This document shows positions 18,271 through 25,945 of a stretch of 64,000 nucleotides of DNA, one piece after another. The notes beneath the pieces were generated by a model that had not been told where the DNA came from, did not search any database, and saw only the letters and a list, made by a program, of their open reading frames with translations. Position numbers and translations under genes: made by a program. Each line of letters opens with the position of its first letter. Within the stretch, counting starts at the first letter, position 1. This stretch comes from JAXMAZ01 sp046350115 (lineage in GTDB: Bacteria; Planctomycetota; Planctomycetia; Gemmatales; Gemmataceae): the NCBI GenBank assembly GCA_046350115.1, contig JAXMAZ010000036.1:11303-75302 (forward strand). Reading direction: 5' to 3'.

Positions 18271-20223
18271 CTACTTCTTCGTGGTGGCGGCCCGCCAGTC
18301 GGCCTGGGCCTTCCGCTTGGCCGCGTCGTCCGCGTTGGGCGGCGGGCCGTGGTCCTGGCCGGTCAGGCTGCGGAGGCCGGCCCGGGCGGCCCGGACCACC
18401 AGGTCGGCCGGGTCGGTGATCCGCTCCACCAGGTCGGGGACGAACCCCTTGTCGTCCTTCATGGCCACCGCCAGGCAGACCGCCCGCCGCAACTCGGCGT
18501 CCTCGTTCCGGAGCATCCCCCGGAGGGTGGCGGTGGTCATCCGCGTGAGCCGGTCGGCCAGCGCGTCCCGGGCGTCATTTTGTCTGCCGGCGTCCAGCCG
18601 CCCGATCGCCCGGACAAGCCCGGTCGTATTGTCCCCCCCCTTAGCGTCCCGGGTCTCGCGGAGTTTGAGCTTGAACCCCTCGCCGGTGGCTGCCACCAGC
18701 GCGTCGGCGATCTCGTCGGCCGGGGTCTTGGCCGGCTCGGCCGCCCCCCCCGGCGTGCCCCCCGGGGCCGGCAGCGGCCCCCCCCTCGACGCGGCCCCCG
18801 GGGGCGGCGTCAGGAGTTGCTTGCCCCGCCCGGCCCGGAGTTCGGTGTTCAGCGGGGTGCCGCCGATCTTGCTGGTCAGGTCGGCGACCACGTTGGACTT
18901 GGTGAGGAACAGGATGGCGAACGAGGTGTCCACCTCCTGGCTGTAGTTGCCCTGCCAGGAGCCGTCCGCCTGCTGGGCCGGGATCAGGTACGCACACCCC
19001 CATTCGTACCAGTCCACCCCGCCGATCGTCGGCAACCCGTAAGCCACCGCCACACGCTCGATCGACCAGAGCAGGTAGTGCCGGCTTTCGCTCCCCGGGA
19101 TGCCCGGGCCGCTGTTGCGGACCGCCGCCGGCCGGGAGAAGACGGTCGCCTGGAGATACCGCAGCGCGGCGACCACGGCCGCCTGCCGGCGGTCGGCCGG
19201 CAGCGGCTCGTTCCCCTTGGGGGCGGGGGGGGTCGGCTTGGGCGGGTTGGCGAACGGGTCGTTCGGGTTCCCCCCGGCGGGGGCGGACTGCGTCTTCGGG
19301 ACGATCTGACTGCCGGACCCGCGGGCCGCCCCGACGGCCAGCCCGAGCAGCCCGGCACAGGTCATGGACGGGGTGGTCTCGCTCGACCCGTCGCCGTTAT
19401 AGCTCCAGCCGAAGGTGGCCCGGTTCTGGGTGCCCAGAAACCGCCGCTCGATGACCGCGAACGCGTCGTCCGCCGGCACCCCGTTGCGGGCGGCCACCCA
19501 CAGCCCGATGAGGCCGAACTGGGTGTTGGAGTTGTCCCCGGCGGACGCCGCCCGACCGGCCCCGCGGGCCAGCCGGTAGTACGCCGCCGCCGCGGGGTGC
19601 AGCCCGGCGATCGACTTCTCCGAGTCGTCCGCCTTGCCCCCCCCTTGCACGGCCGGGAACCCGTCGGCCCCCTTCGGAGCCTGCGGCCGCCCTTTGCCTT
19701 CGGCCGGCCGCCCGGTCATCTGGTTGTTCTGGGCGTCGGCGATCAGGGCGGCGACCACCTGGGGGGGAACCCCGAGCAGGCACGAGTAGTCCCACCCGCC
19801 GGACGCGGTCATCCCGGCGTACAGCCGCACGCCGAGCACCTGGATCAGCGGGACGTCCGCGGGCAGTTTCAGCTTGTCGAGGAACAGGACGGCGAGGGCG
19901 ATGTGGTACGTCGCCGGGTCGGCCAGGATGCCGGCCCGCACGGCCTGGGCGATGCTCTGGACCGCCGGGTCCGTGGGCGGTGCGCCCCCTTCCAGCAGGG
20001 CCAATCCGGCGAGGGCCCGAGCGCCGAGGCCGCCGGCGTTGCCGGACGCCGTCTCCAACGGGCCGGGGCCGGGGAGCGCGACCGCCCCGCCGTAAGACTT
20101 GCGGAGGAAGGCGACCCCCTTCTCGATCGCGGCGGAAGCGCCGGCCGGCGGCTGGGCGAGTGCCGCGGGGGCGAACGCCAGCAGACCGACGACGAGGGCG
20201 GTCGAGACCTGCACGTTGGACAT
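18271..20223 (-). CDS. secreted prenyltransferase/squalene-oxidase-repeat protein
   Basis: A 650-residue protein. ATG 20223 starts a signal peptide (ALVVGLLAFAPAALAQ). Repeats of the prenyltransferase/squalene-oxidase type follow (IEKGVAFLRK, GGWDYSCLLG, NSNTQFGLIGLWVAARNGVP, FGWSYNGDG, DGSWQGNYSQEVDTSFAILFL), an alpha/alpha-toroid fold. The C-terminal part has HEAT-like charged helices. Catalytic DXDD motifs are not evident, so it is probably not a cyclase. Planctomycetes encode many such exported proteins. It lies 23 bases after the sulfite-oxidase-like gene in one minus-strand unit. Confidence 0.82.
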   Translation of the reverse strand: MSNVQVSTALVVGLLAFAPAALAQPPAGASAAIEKGVAFLRKSYGGAVALPGPGPLETASGNAGGLGARALAGLALLEGGAPPTDPAVQSIAQAVRAGILADPATYHIALAVLFLDKLKLPADVPLIQVLGVRLYAGMTASGGWDYSCLLGVPPQVVAALIADAQNNQMTGRPAEGKGRPQAPKGADGFPAVQGGGKADDSEKSIAGLHPAAAAYYRLARGAGRAASAGDNSNTQFGLIGLWVAARNGVPADDAFAVIERRFLGTQNRATFGWSYNGDGSSETTPSMTCAGLLGLAVGAARGSGSQIVPKTQSAPAGGNPNDPFANPPKPTPPAPKGNEPLPADRRQAAVVAALRYLQATVFSRPAAVRNSGPGIPGSESRHYLLWSIERVAVAYGLPTIGGVDWYEWGCAYLIPAQQADGSWQGNYSQEVDTSFAILFLTKSNVVADLTSKIGGTPLNTELRAGRGKQLLTPPPGAASRGGPLPAPGGTPGGAAEPAKTPADEIADALVAATGEGFKLKLRETRDAKGGDNTTGLVRAIGRLDAGRQNDARDALADRLTRMTTATLRGMLRNEDAELRRAVCLAVAMKDDKGFVPDLVERITDPADLVVRAARAGLRSLTGQDHGPPPNADDAAKRKAQADWRAATTKK

Positions 20224-20246
20224 GGCCCACCCCTTGAAACCGACGA

Positions 20247-21401
20247 TCAGCGGACCGTCACTTCGACCGGGACGAGATGGTTGATCACGTACGTCCGGCG
20301 GTCCGGATCCCGCTTCTCCGGCTGGGTTGTGCCCCGGCTGTCGGTCGCCCGGGCGACCAGCTTCACAGCCCCGGGCTTGGCCGGGACGGACCACGCGAAC
20401 TCCCAGGTTCTCCAGCAGAACGGCTTCGCCTCACCGGTCAGTTTGGCGGCCGCCCAGGTCGCCCCGCCGTCGGTGCTGACGTCCACCCGGTCCACGTTCG
20501 CCTCACCGGCCCACGCCAACCCCTTGACGACGAACACCCCGCCGGCCGGGACCACCTCCCCAAACGACGGCCGGGCGATCGACGCCTTCGGCTGAATGCC
20601 CTGGATCGGGACGACGGTCGGCGTGCCGTTCCGCCGCGCGTAGACGCTGTAGTCGAACGTCTGCCAGTACCCCTGGTGCGGCCGGTCGGTGACGACGACC
20701 CGGGTCAGCCATTTGACCGACGCCATCCCGTACCACCCGCCGACCACCGCCCGCAGCGGCGCCCCGTGGCTGTCGGTCAGCGGCTGGCCGTTCATCGCCC
20801 ACGCCAGCACGGTTTCCGGCTTGCGGGCCTTGTCCAGCGGCAGACTGCGGTCGAAATGGATCACCCCGGGCGTGGCCGGGTCGGCAGTGATCGCCCCAGT
20901 GTCCGCTCCGACGAGCACCACCTCGGCCGCCCCCGGCTTCAGCTTCGCCCGGTCGAGGACGGCGGCCAGCGGCACCCCGGTCCATTCGGCGTTCCCGACC
21001 GCCCCGAACCCCCACTGCAGCCCCCGGACCTGGGGGACGAGAAACACCCGCCCGTTGCCGGCACACTCCAGGGTCAGGGGGGTCGTGACCGTCGCCATCT
21101 TCTGCAGGTCGGCGAGGGTCAGCTCCAGCCGGTTCTCGACCAGCCCTTCGACGGTCAGCTTGTAGTTCGCCAGGTCGATTTTCGGCCGGGCGAAGTGGCT
21201 GCGGACGAAGAACTGGTCGGTCGGCGTGACCCACGACCCGGCCAGCTCGCCGAAGGACGGCTCCAGGTTTTGCGGCTCGGACATCCGCACGGTCAGCCCG
21301 GCGGGCGGCGGCTGACCCCCGACCCGCGGGGCGGCGAAGACCCCGGCGGCGGTAACAGTGGCGGCCCGGAGGGCGTCACGGCGGGACGGTCGGATCGGCA
21401 T
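20247..21401 (-). CDS. sulfite-oxidase-like molybdopterin oxidoreductase
   Basis: A 384-residue periplasmic molybdenum enzyme. The N-terminus carries an SRRDALR twin-arginine-like motif and hydrophobic stretch, fitting Tat export. The Mo-cofactor domain holds LTLECAGNGR with the molybdenum-ligating cysteine at about residue 113 and GVPLAAVLDRA. A C-terminal Mo-co dimerisation domain follows (VDRVDVSTDGGATWAAAKL... PFCWRTWEF). No heme domain is present, so electrons must pass to a separate carrier. It is one base after the SMP-30 gene stop. Confidence 0.9.
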   Translation of the reverse strand: MPIRPSRRDALRAATVTAAGVFAAPRVGGQPPPAGLTVRMSEPQNLEPSFGELAGSWVTPTDQFFVRSHFARPKIDLANYKLTVEGLVENRLELTLADLQKMATVTTPLTLECAGNGRVFLVPQVRGLQWGFGAVGNAEWTGVPLAAVLDRAKLKPGAAEVVLVGADTGAITADPATPGVIHFDRSLPLDKARKPETVLAWAMNGQPLTDSHGAPLRAVVGGWYGMASVKWLTRVVVTDRPHQGYWQTFDYSVYARRNGTPTVVPIQGIQPKASIARPSFGEVVPAGGVFVVKGLAWAGEANVDRVDVSTDGGATWAAAKLTGEAKPFCWRTWEFAWSVPAKPGAVKLVARATDSRGTTQPEKRDPDRRTYVINHLVPVEVTVR

Positions 21402-21402
21402 G

Positions 21403-22467
21403 TCAGAACCCCAGCCCTTTGGTGGCGGTCCGCACCCGGACCAGCTTGTCGTTCGCGGTGATGTACAGGGTGGCCCCGTCGTCCCCGAACGCGCAGTTGG
21501 CCGTCGGCACGCCGGTCGCCAGGGTGCCGAGGTGCTTGCCCAGCGGCGAAAAGACGAACACCCCGCCCGGCCCGGTGGCGAACAGGTTCCCCTTGGCGTC
21601 CACCTTCAGCCCGTCCGGCAACCCCGGCTTCTTGGCCTGGGCCATCGGGGTGGAGTCGAAGAACAGCTTGCCCTCGCCTAGCGTGCCGTCCCCCTTCACC
21701 GGGAACGCCATCCAGATCGATTTCGCGGGGTCCGAGTTCGCCACGTACAGGGTCTTGTAATCCGGGGAGAAGCCGATGCCGTTCGGCCGGGTCATCTCCT
21801 TGGTGAGCAGGGTCAGCTCGCCGGTCGGCTTGAGCCGGTAGACCCCCTGGAACGGCAGCTCCTTGGCCGGGTCGTCCACGTTCTTCGGCAGCCCGTAGGG
21901 GGGGTCGGTGAAGTACAGGTCGCCGGTCGGGTGGAACACCAGGTCGTTCGGGCTGTTCAGCCGCTTGCCGTCGTACTTGTCGGCCAGGGTGGCGAACTTG
22001 CCGTCCTTCTCCAGCCGGGCCACCCGCCGGTCCCCGTGCTGGCACAGGACGAGCGCCCCGGACTTATCGATCGCCAGCCCGTTGGCCCCCGGCTCGTACC
22101 CGGTGAACGCGGCCGACCCGGTGTACCCGCTCGGCTTGAGGAACTCGCTCAGCCCCTCCTTATCCGACCACTTCATCACGCGGTTGTTCGGGATGTCGGT
22201 GAACAGCAGGTGGCCGCCGGCCTTCACCCACACCGGCCCCTCGGCCCACTTGAACCCGCCGGCCAGCACCTCGATCCGCGCGTCCTTCGGGATCAGTGAG
22301 TCGAACGCCGGGTCGAGCCGCTCGACGGTCCCAAGGGTGGCCCGGACCGGCTCGTCACCGGCCACCGCGGCAGCGGCGGAGTTGCCGGCCGTGGACGGGG
22401 GCTGGCCGACGGTCATCGCGGCCGAGGCGACAGCCAGGGTGAGGGGCAGGCCGTAGCGAACGAGCAT
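21403..22467 (-). CDS. SMP-30/gluconolactonase family protein
   Basis: A 354-residue exported six-bladed propeller. ATG 22467 gives a signal peptide (LTLAVASAAMTVGQ). Family motifs include FKWAEGPVWVKAGGHLLFTDIPNNRV with the metal-binding Glu, NGLAIDKSGALVLCQHGDRRV, LNSPNDLVFHPTGDLYFTDPPYGL and RPNGIGFSPD. These enzymes hydrolyse sugar lactones with a divalent metal. It is the first gene of a minus-strand unit with the sulfite-oxidase-like and toroid proteins. Confidence 0.92.
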   Translation of the reverse strand: MLVRYGLPLTLAVASAAMTVGQPPSTAGNSAAAAVAGDEPVRATLGTVERLDPAFDSLIPKDARIEVLAGGFKWAEGPVWVKAGGHLLFTDIPNNRVMKWSDKEGLSEFLKPSGYTGSAAFTGYEPGANGLAIDKSGALVLCQHGDRRVARLEKDGKFATLADKYDGKRLNSPNDLVFHPTGDLYFTDPPYGLPKNVDDPAKELPFQGVYRLKPTGELTLLTKEMTRPNGIGFSPDYKTLYVANSDPAKSIWMAFPVKGDGTLGEGKLFFDSTPMAQAKKPGLPDGLKVDAKGNLFATGPGGVFVFSPLGKHLGTLATGVPTANCAFGDDGATLYITANDKLVRVRTATKGLGF

Positions 22468-22643
22468 GGTGGGGCGGCTCCGGGTCGGTCGGCGGCCGGG
22501 CGGGGACAGCACGGCCGCGCCTGCCATGCTACCTCACCGGGCCGGCGGAGCAAACGGGTTGGTCGGTGGGAAATCGGCTGCCGGCGGTCGGCCGGCGTGC
22601 TACCATCGGACGCGACCCGCCACCCCGCCCGAGGGCCGCCGAC

Positions 22644-24095
22644 TTGGCACCCGTACCCACGGCCGAACCGACCGCCCCCATCGCCCCGCCGAAGGCAAGC
22701 CATCCGACCGCGTTCTGGTTCATCTTCTTCGGCGAGCTGGCCGAGAGGGCCAGCTTCTACGGCATGCGGGCGGTGCTGACCCTGTACCTGGTCCACGTGT
22801 TCGGATACTCCCGGGAGGCGGCCAGCGACCTGTACCACACGTACATGGCCGCCTGCTACTTCACCCCGCTGATCGGCGGCTGGGTGGCCGACCGCTACCT
22901 GGGCAAGTACTGGACGATCGTCGGGTTCGCGGTGCCGTATGTGATCGGCCAGCTCCTGGTCGGCCTGTCCAACGAGTACCTGATGTTCGGCGCGCTCGCC
23001 CTCTTGGCGATGGGCAGCGGCGTCATCAAGCCGAACATCTCCACCCTGATGGGCCTCACCTACGACCAGCAGCGGCCGGGCCAGGACCAGCTCCGGTCCC
23101 AGGCGTTCTCCTGGTTCTATGTGGCGATCAACATGGGGTCGTTCCTGGCCAGCAACATCTGCCCCTGGCTGCGGGACACGTTCGGCAAGATGGTACCGGA
23201 CCCGGCCGACCCGAAGCGACTTGTGCCGTCCGACCCGCAGGCCGGCTACCTGGCCGCGTTCCTGGTCCCGGCCGTGCTGATGGTCGTCGCCCTCGCCGTC
23301 TTCGCCGCCGGGAAGCGGTTCTACGCTGTCGAGACGGTCGACCGCACCCCGCCGACCCCGGCCGAGCGGGCGTCCCGGTGGCGGGTGGTCGGGCAGGTCG
23401 GCGGGCTGTTCGCGTTGGTCATGTTCTTCTGGGCCGTGTTCGACCAGAAGGCGTCCACCTGGGTGTTCTTCGCCGAAGACTACCTGGACCTGTACGTGCT
23501 CGGCTACCGGATCGCCCCGGACCGGGTGATGTCCCTCAACCCGCTGTTCATCATCCTGCTGGTGCCGGTCATGAACCGGGTGTACGCCGCCCTGGTCGCC
23601 CGCGGGTACGACGTGTCCCCGACGAACAAGATGATGGCCGGGTTCCTGCTGACCGCCGCCTGCATGGGCCTGCACGCCGTCGCCGGGTACGCGGCCACCA
23701 ACCCGGACGGGTCGATCACCCGGGTGTCGATCCTCTGGCAGGTGCTGGCTTACGTCACCCTGACGGTGGCCGAGATCCTCATCTCCGTCACCGGCCTGGA
23801 GCTCGCGTTCACCGCCGCCCCGAAGTCGATGAAGGGGTTCGTCACCGCCCTGTGGCTGGTGACGGTCGGGCTGGCCAACCTGCTCGTCAACAAGCCGGTG
23901 ACGCAGATGTACCCGGGGAAGGACACCCCGACGGTGTCGTTCCTGAAGTGGAAGCTGGTCGAGCTGCCGGCCGGGGCGAAGTTCACCAGTGCGGCCGACT
24001 ACTTCGCCGCCCTGACGGTCGGGATGCTGGTGGTGACGGTCGTCTTCTACTTCGTCGCCCGGCGGTTCAAGCGGACCCAGCAGGTGGCCGGGTAG
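22644..24095 (+). CDS. POT/PTR-family peptide transporter
   Basis: About 483 residues from TTG 22644, which has GAGGG upstream. An in-frame GTG at 22566 would add 26 uninformative residues and lies before a possible -10 (TACCAT), so I prefer the later start. Proton-dependent oligopeptide transporter signatures are clear: FGELAERASFYGMRAVL in helix 1, GGWVADRYLGKYWTI after helix 2 and FSWFYVAINMGS in helix 5. Twelve or more membrane helices. Its TAG stop is the first codon of a palindromic repeat. Confidence 0.92.
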   Translation: MAPVPTAEPTAPIAPPKASHPTAFWFIFFGELAERASFYGMRAVLTLYLVHVFGYSREAASDLYHTYMAACYFTPLIGGWVADRYLGKYWTIVGFAVPYVIGQLLVGLSNEYLMFGALALLAMGSGVIKPNISTLMGLTYDQQRPGQDQLRSQAFSWFYVAINMGSFLASNICPWLRDTFGKMVPDPADPKRLVPSDPQAGYLAAFLVPAVLMVVALAVFAAGKRFYAVETVDRTPPTPAERASRWRVVGQVGGLFALVMFFWAVFDQKASTWVFFAEDYLDLYVLGYRIAPDRVMSLNPLFIILLVPVMNRVYAALVARGYDVSPTNKMMAGFLLTAACMGLHAVAGYAATNPDGSITRVSILWQVLAYVTLTVAEILISVTGLELAFTAAPKSMKGFVTALWLVTVGLANLLVNKPVTQMYPGKDTPTVSFLKWKLVELPAGAKFTSAADYFAALTVGMLVVTVVFYFVARRFKRTQQVAG

Positions 24096-24147
24096 GGTCC
24101 GCTGTGCGGACCGGCGGCGCCCCCACGGTCCGCATAGCGGACCCTAC
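24092..24147. repeat. stop-codon-bearing palindromic repeat, copy A
   Basis: Left arm 24092-24113 (GTAGGGTCCGCTGTGCGG...) and right arm 24126-24147 pair over 22 bases with one mismatch. The TAG at 24093-24095 is the stop of the POT transporter gene. A second copy with nearly identical arms lies at 38515-38571. Each end reads TAG outward-in, so the repeat can stop translation in either direction and probably also terminates transcription. Confidence 0.8.
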
Positions 24148-24175
24148 ACCAGAACTGTCACCCGACGTGTGTGGG

Positions 24176-24499
24176 TCAGTACCGCGGCACAGTGGGATCG
24201 ACCCGCGTCGACCACGCCTCGATCCCGCCGGCCAGCGAGACGGCGTCGGACAAGCCGTTCGCCCGCAGGAAGCCGACCGCCCGTAGGCTGCGGATGCCGT
24301 GGTGGCAGTACACCACCACCGGCGCCTCGGCCGATTGAATCTCTTCCAGGCGGCCGACCACCTCGCCCATCGGGATGAGCACGCCCCCTGGCAGCCGGCA
24401 GATGGCGTACTCCTCCGGCTCCCGCACGTCCACCAGGAACACCGGCTCGCCGGCGTCCAGTTTTGCCTTGAGCGCCTGCGGGCTGATCTCGTAGCTCAT
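24176..24499 (-). CDS. rhodanese-domain protein
   Basis: A 107-residue single-domain rhodanese. ISPQALKAKLDAGEPVFLVDVREPEEY opens the fold, and the active loop is YCHHGIRSLRA with the catalytic cysteine followed by HHGIRS. It is GlpE-like in size. The family transfers sulfane sulfur or serves as a sulfur carrier. It is the last gene after ParA-like and YbeY on the minus strand, five bases from ybeY. Confidence 0.92.
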   Translation of the reverse strand: MSYEISPQALKAKLDAGEPVFLVDVREPEEYAICRLPGGVLIPMGEVVGRLEEIQSAEAPVVVYCHHGIRSLRAVGFLRANGLSDAVSLAGGIEAWSTRVDPTVPRY

Positions 24500-24504
24500 C
24501 GGTG

Positions 24505-24945
24505 TCAGTCCCCGGCGATGTCCGCCAGCCCGAGCTGACGCAGGTACTCCCGCTCCTTGGCCCGCATCTGCCTGGTTGCAGCCGACGTGGTGTCGTCGTA
24601 CCCGCACAAGTGCAGGCACCCGTGGACGACGTACAGGATCAGCTCGGACGCCAGGTCATGGCCCCTGTCGGCGGCGTACTCGGCGGCCGTCTGGAAGCCG
24701 ATCACCACCTCCCCCTCCAGGGTCTTAGACCCCTTGTCCGAGTACGGGAAGGTGAGCACGTCGGTCGGCTCGTCGTGGTCCAGGAACTGTTTGTTCAGCC
24801 GGTGGATGTGCGGGTCGTCGACGAACGCGAGCGTGACCTTCGCCGACCGCACCCCCTCCCCTTCGAGGACGGCTTTCGCCGCCGCTTTGAGGGCTTGGAA
24901 GTCGAGCGGCTGCTCATACGGGTTGGCGACGGAAACGCGGATCAT
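24505..24945 (-). CDS. ybeY: endoribonuclease YbeY
   Basis: A 146-residue YbeY family protein, required for rRNA maturation and ribosome quality control. The family signature is LTLAFVDDPHIHRLNKQFLDHDEPTDVLTFP, then VVHGCLHLCGYDD. The usual zinc triad is HxxxHxxxxxH; here the third histidine position is Asp (GYDD). The ATG at 24945 overlaps the ParA-like stop by four bases, so the two are coupled. Confidence 0.93.
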   Translation of the reverse strand: MIRVSVANPYEQPLDFQALKAAAKAVLEGEGVRSAKVTLAFVDDPHIHRLNKQFLDHDEPTDVLTFPYSDKGSKTLEGEVVIGFQTAAEYAADRGHDLASELILYVVHGCLHLCGYDDTTSAATRQMRAKEREYLRQLGLADIAGD

Positions 24946-25793
24946 GCCGGGATTGTAGCAACCTCCGGGCAAAGCCCACCCGTTGCAACGGGTGGGCTTT
25001 CGACAACAACCTCTCCCAGCACCTCATTCGCGAGCGCCGAATAATCGACCGCCCCGGCGCAGTTCGGTGCGTATCGGAAGATCGATTTGCCGAAGCTCGG
25101 GCACTCGGCCAGCTTGATGTTCCGTCGGATGCGGGTGTCGAACACCCGGGCGTCGGCCCACGGCACGTTCGCCCCCCGGCTCTTGTCCAGGAACGCCCGC
25201 AGGTCGCCGATCACCTCGTGGGTCAGCTTGGCGGCCGAGTCGTACAGGCAGATGACGATGCCGGTGACGGTCAGCCGGGGGTTGATCCGCCGGCAGACGA
25301 GGGCGGTCGTCTCCAGCAGCTTGCTCAGCCCGTGTAGGGCGAAGAAGTGCGGCTGGAGCGGGATGAACACCTCGTCGGCCGCCGCCAGGGCATTCAGCGT
25401 CAGCACGCCAAGGCTCGGCCCGCAGTCCATGAGCATGAAGTCGAACGGCTCGGGGTCGGCGGCCAACGCTTCTTTCAGAATGACCTCGCGGCCGACGATG
25501 CCGGCCAGTTCGACTTCGGCCGCCGCCAGGTTGATGTCCGACGGGACGAGCGAAAGTCGCGGCTCGACCTCCCGGCGGACGGCGGCCAGCGGCTTGTTGG
25601 CTACCAGCACGTCGTACACCGACGGCGACTGGCCGTCCGGCTCGACGCCCAGGTGGGTGGTGGCGTGGGCCTGCGGGTCGAGGTCCAGGACGCACACCCG
25701 CCGGCCGGCCCCGGCCAGGGCGGCCGACAGGTTGACCGTGGTGGTCGTCTTGCCGACCCCGCCTTTTTGGTTCAACACGGCGATCCGTCGCAT
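24942..25793 (-). CDS. ParA/Soj-type ATPase
   Basis: A 283-residue ParA-family Walker ATPase. The deviant Walker A KGGVGKTTTTVNLSAALA, A' region VCVLDLDPQAHATTHLGVE and Walker B FDFMLMDCGPSLG are all intact. No ParB gene is adjacent; orphan ParA-like proteins position diverse cargos. The last ~20 residues (ESPPVATGGLCPEVATIPA) are encoded by a palindromic repeat and its flank and are probably not part of the fold. Confidence 0.9.
   Translation of the reverse strand: MRRIAVLNQKGGVGKTTTTVNLSAALAGAGRRVCVLDLDPQAHATTHLGVEPDGQSPSVYDVLVANKPLAAVRREVEPRLSLVPSDINLAAAEVELAGIVGREVILKEALAADPEPFDFMLMDCGPSLGVLTLNALAAADEVFIPLQPHFFALHGLSKLLETTALVCRRINPRLTVTGIVICLYDSAAKLTHEVIGDLRAFLDKSRGANVPWADARVFDTRIRRNIKLAECPSFGKSIFRYAPNCAGAVDYSALANEVLGEVVVESPPVATGGLCPEVATIPA
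24971..25000. repeat. hairpin within the parA-like 3' end
   Basis: Perfect 14-bp arms AAAGCCCACCCGTT (24971-24984) and AACGGGTGGGCTTT (24987-25000) with a two-base centre. It lies inside the last codons of the ParA-like gene and just ahead of the ybeY start, and is terminator-like in both directions. Its translation gives the odd SPPVATGG tail. Confidence 0.75.
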
Positions 25794-25945
25794 CCGGACT
25801 CCCCGATCGACTTTCCGGCGGCCGGTTCCTTGCCGCCGGCCGGCCGGCGGTTATAACCACTGGAACCTCTCCCGGAACAGCCCAAACCACGACACGCGGC
25901 CGCCCCCCTGCGGTCCGGCCGCCCCTTTCCCGAGGACCGGACCCG

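Noticed and set aside
24502..25044. Plus-strand frame opposite ybeY and the parA 3' end
   Set aside because: Its SPPVATGG end is from the palindromic repeat and it opposes two recognised genes.
25849..25858. GGTTATAACC as a bidirectional promoter for parA-like and glnN
   Set aside because: A short palindrome alone; no -35 at suitable distance on either strand, so noted only in the glnN entry.
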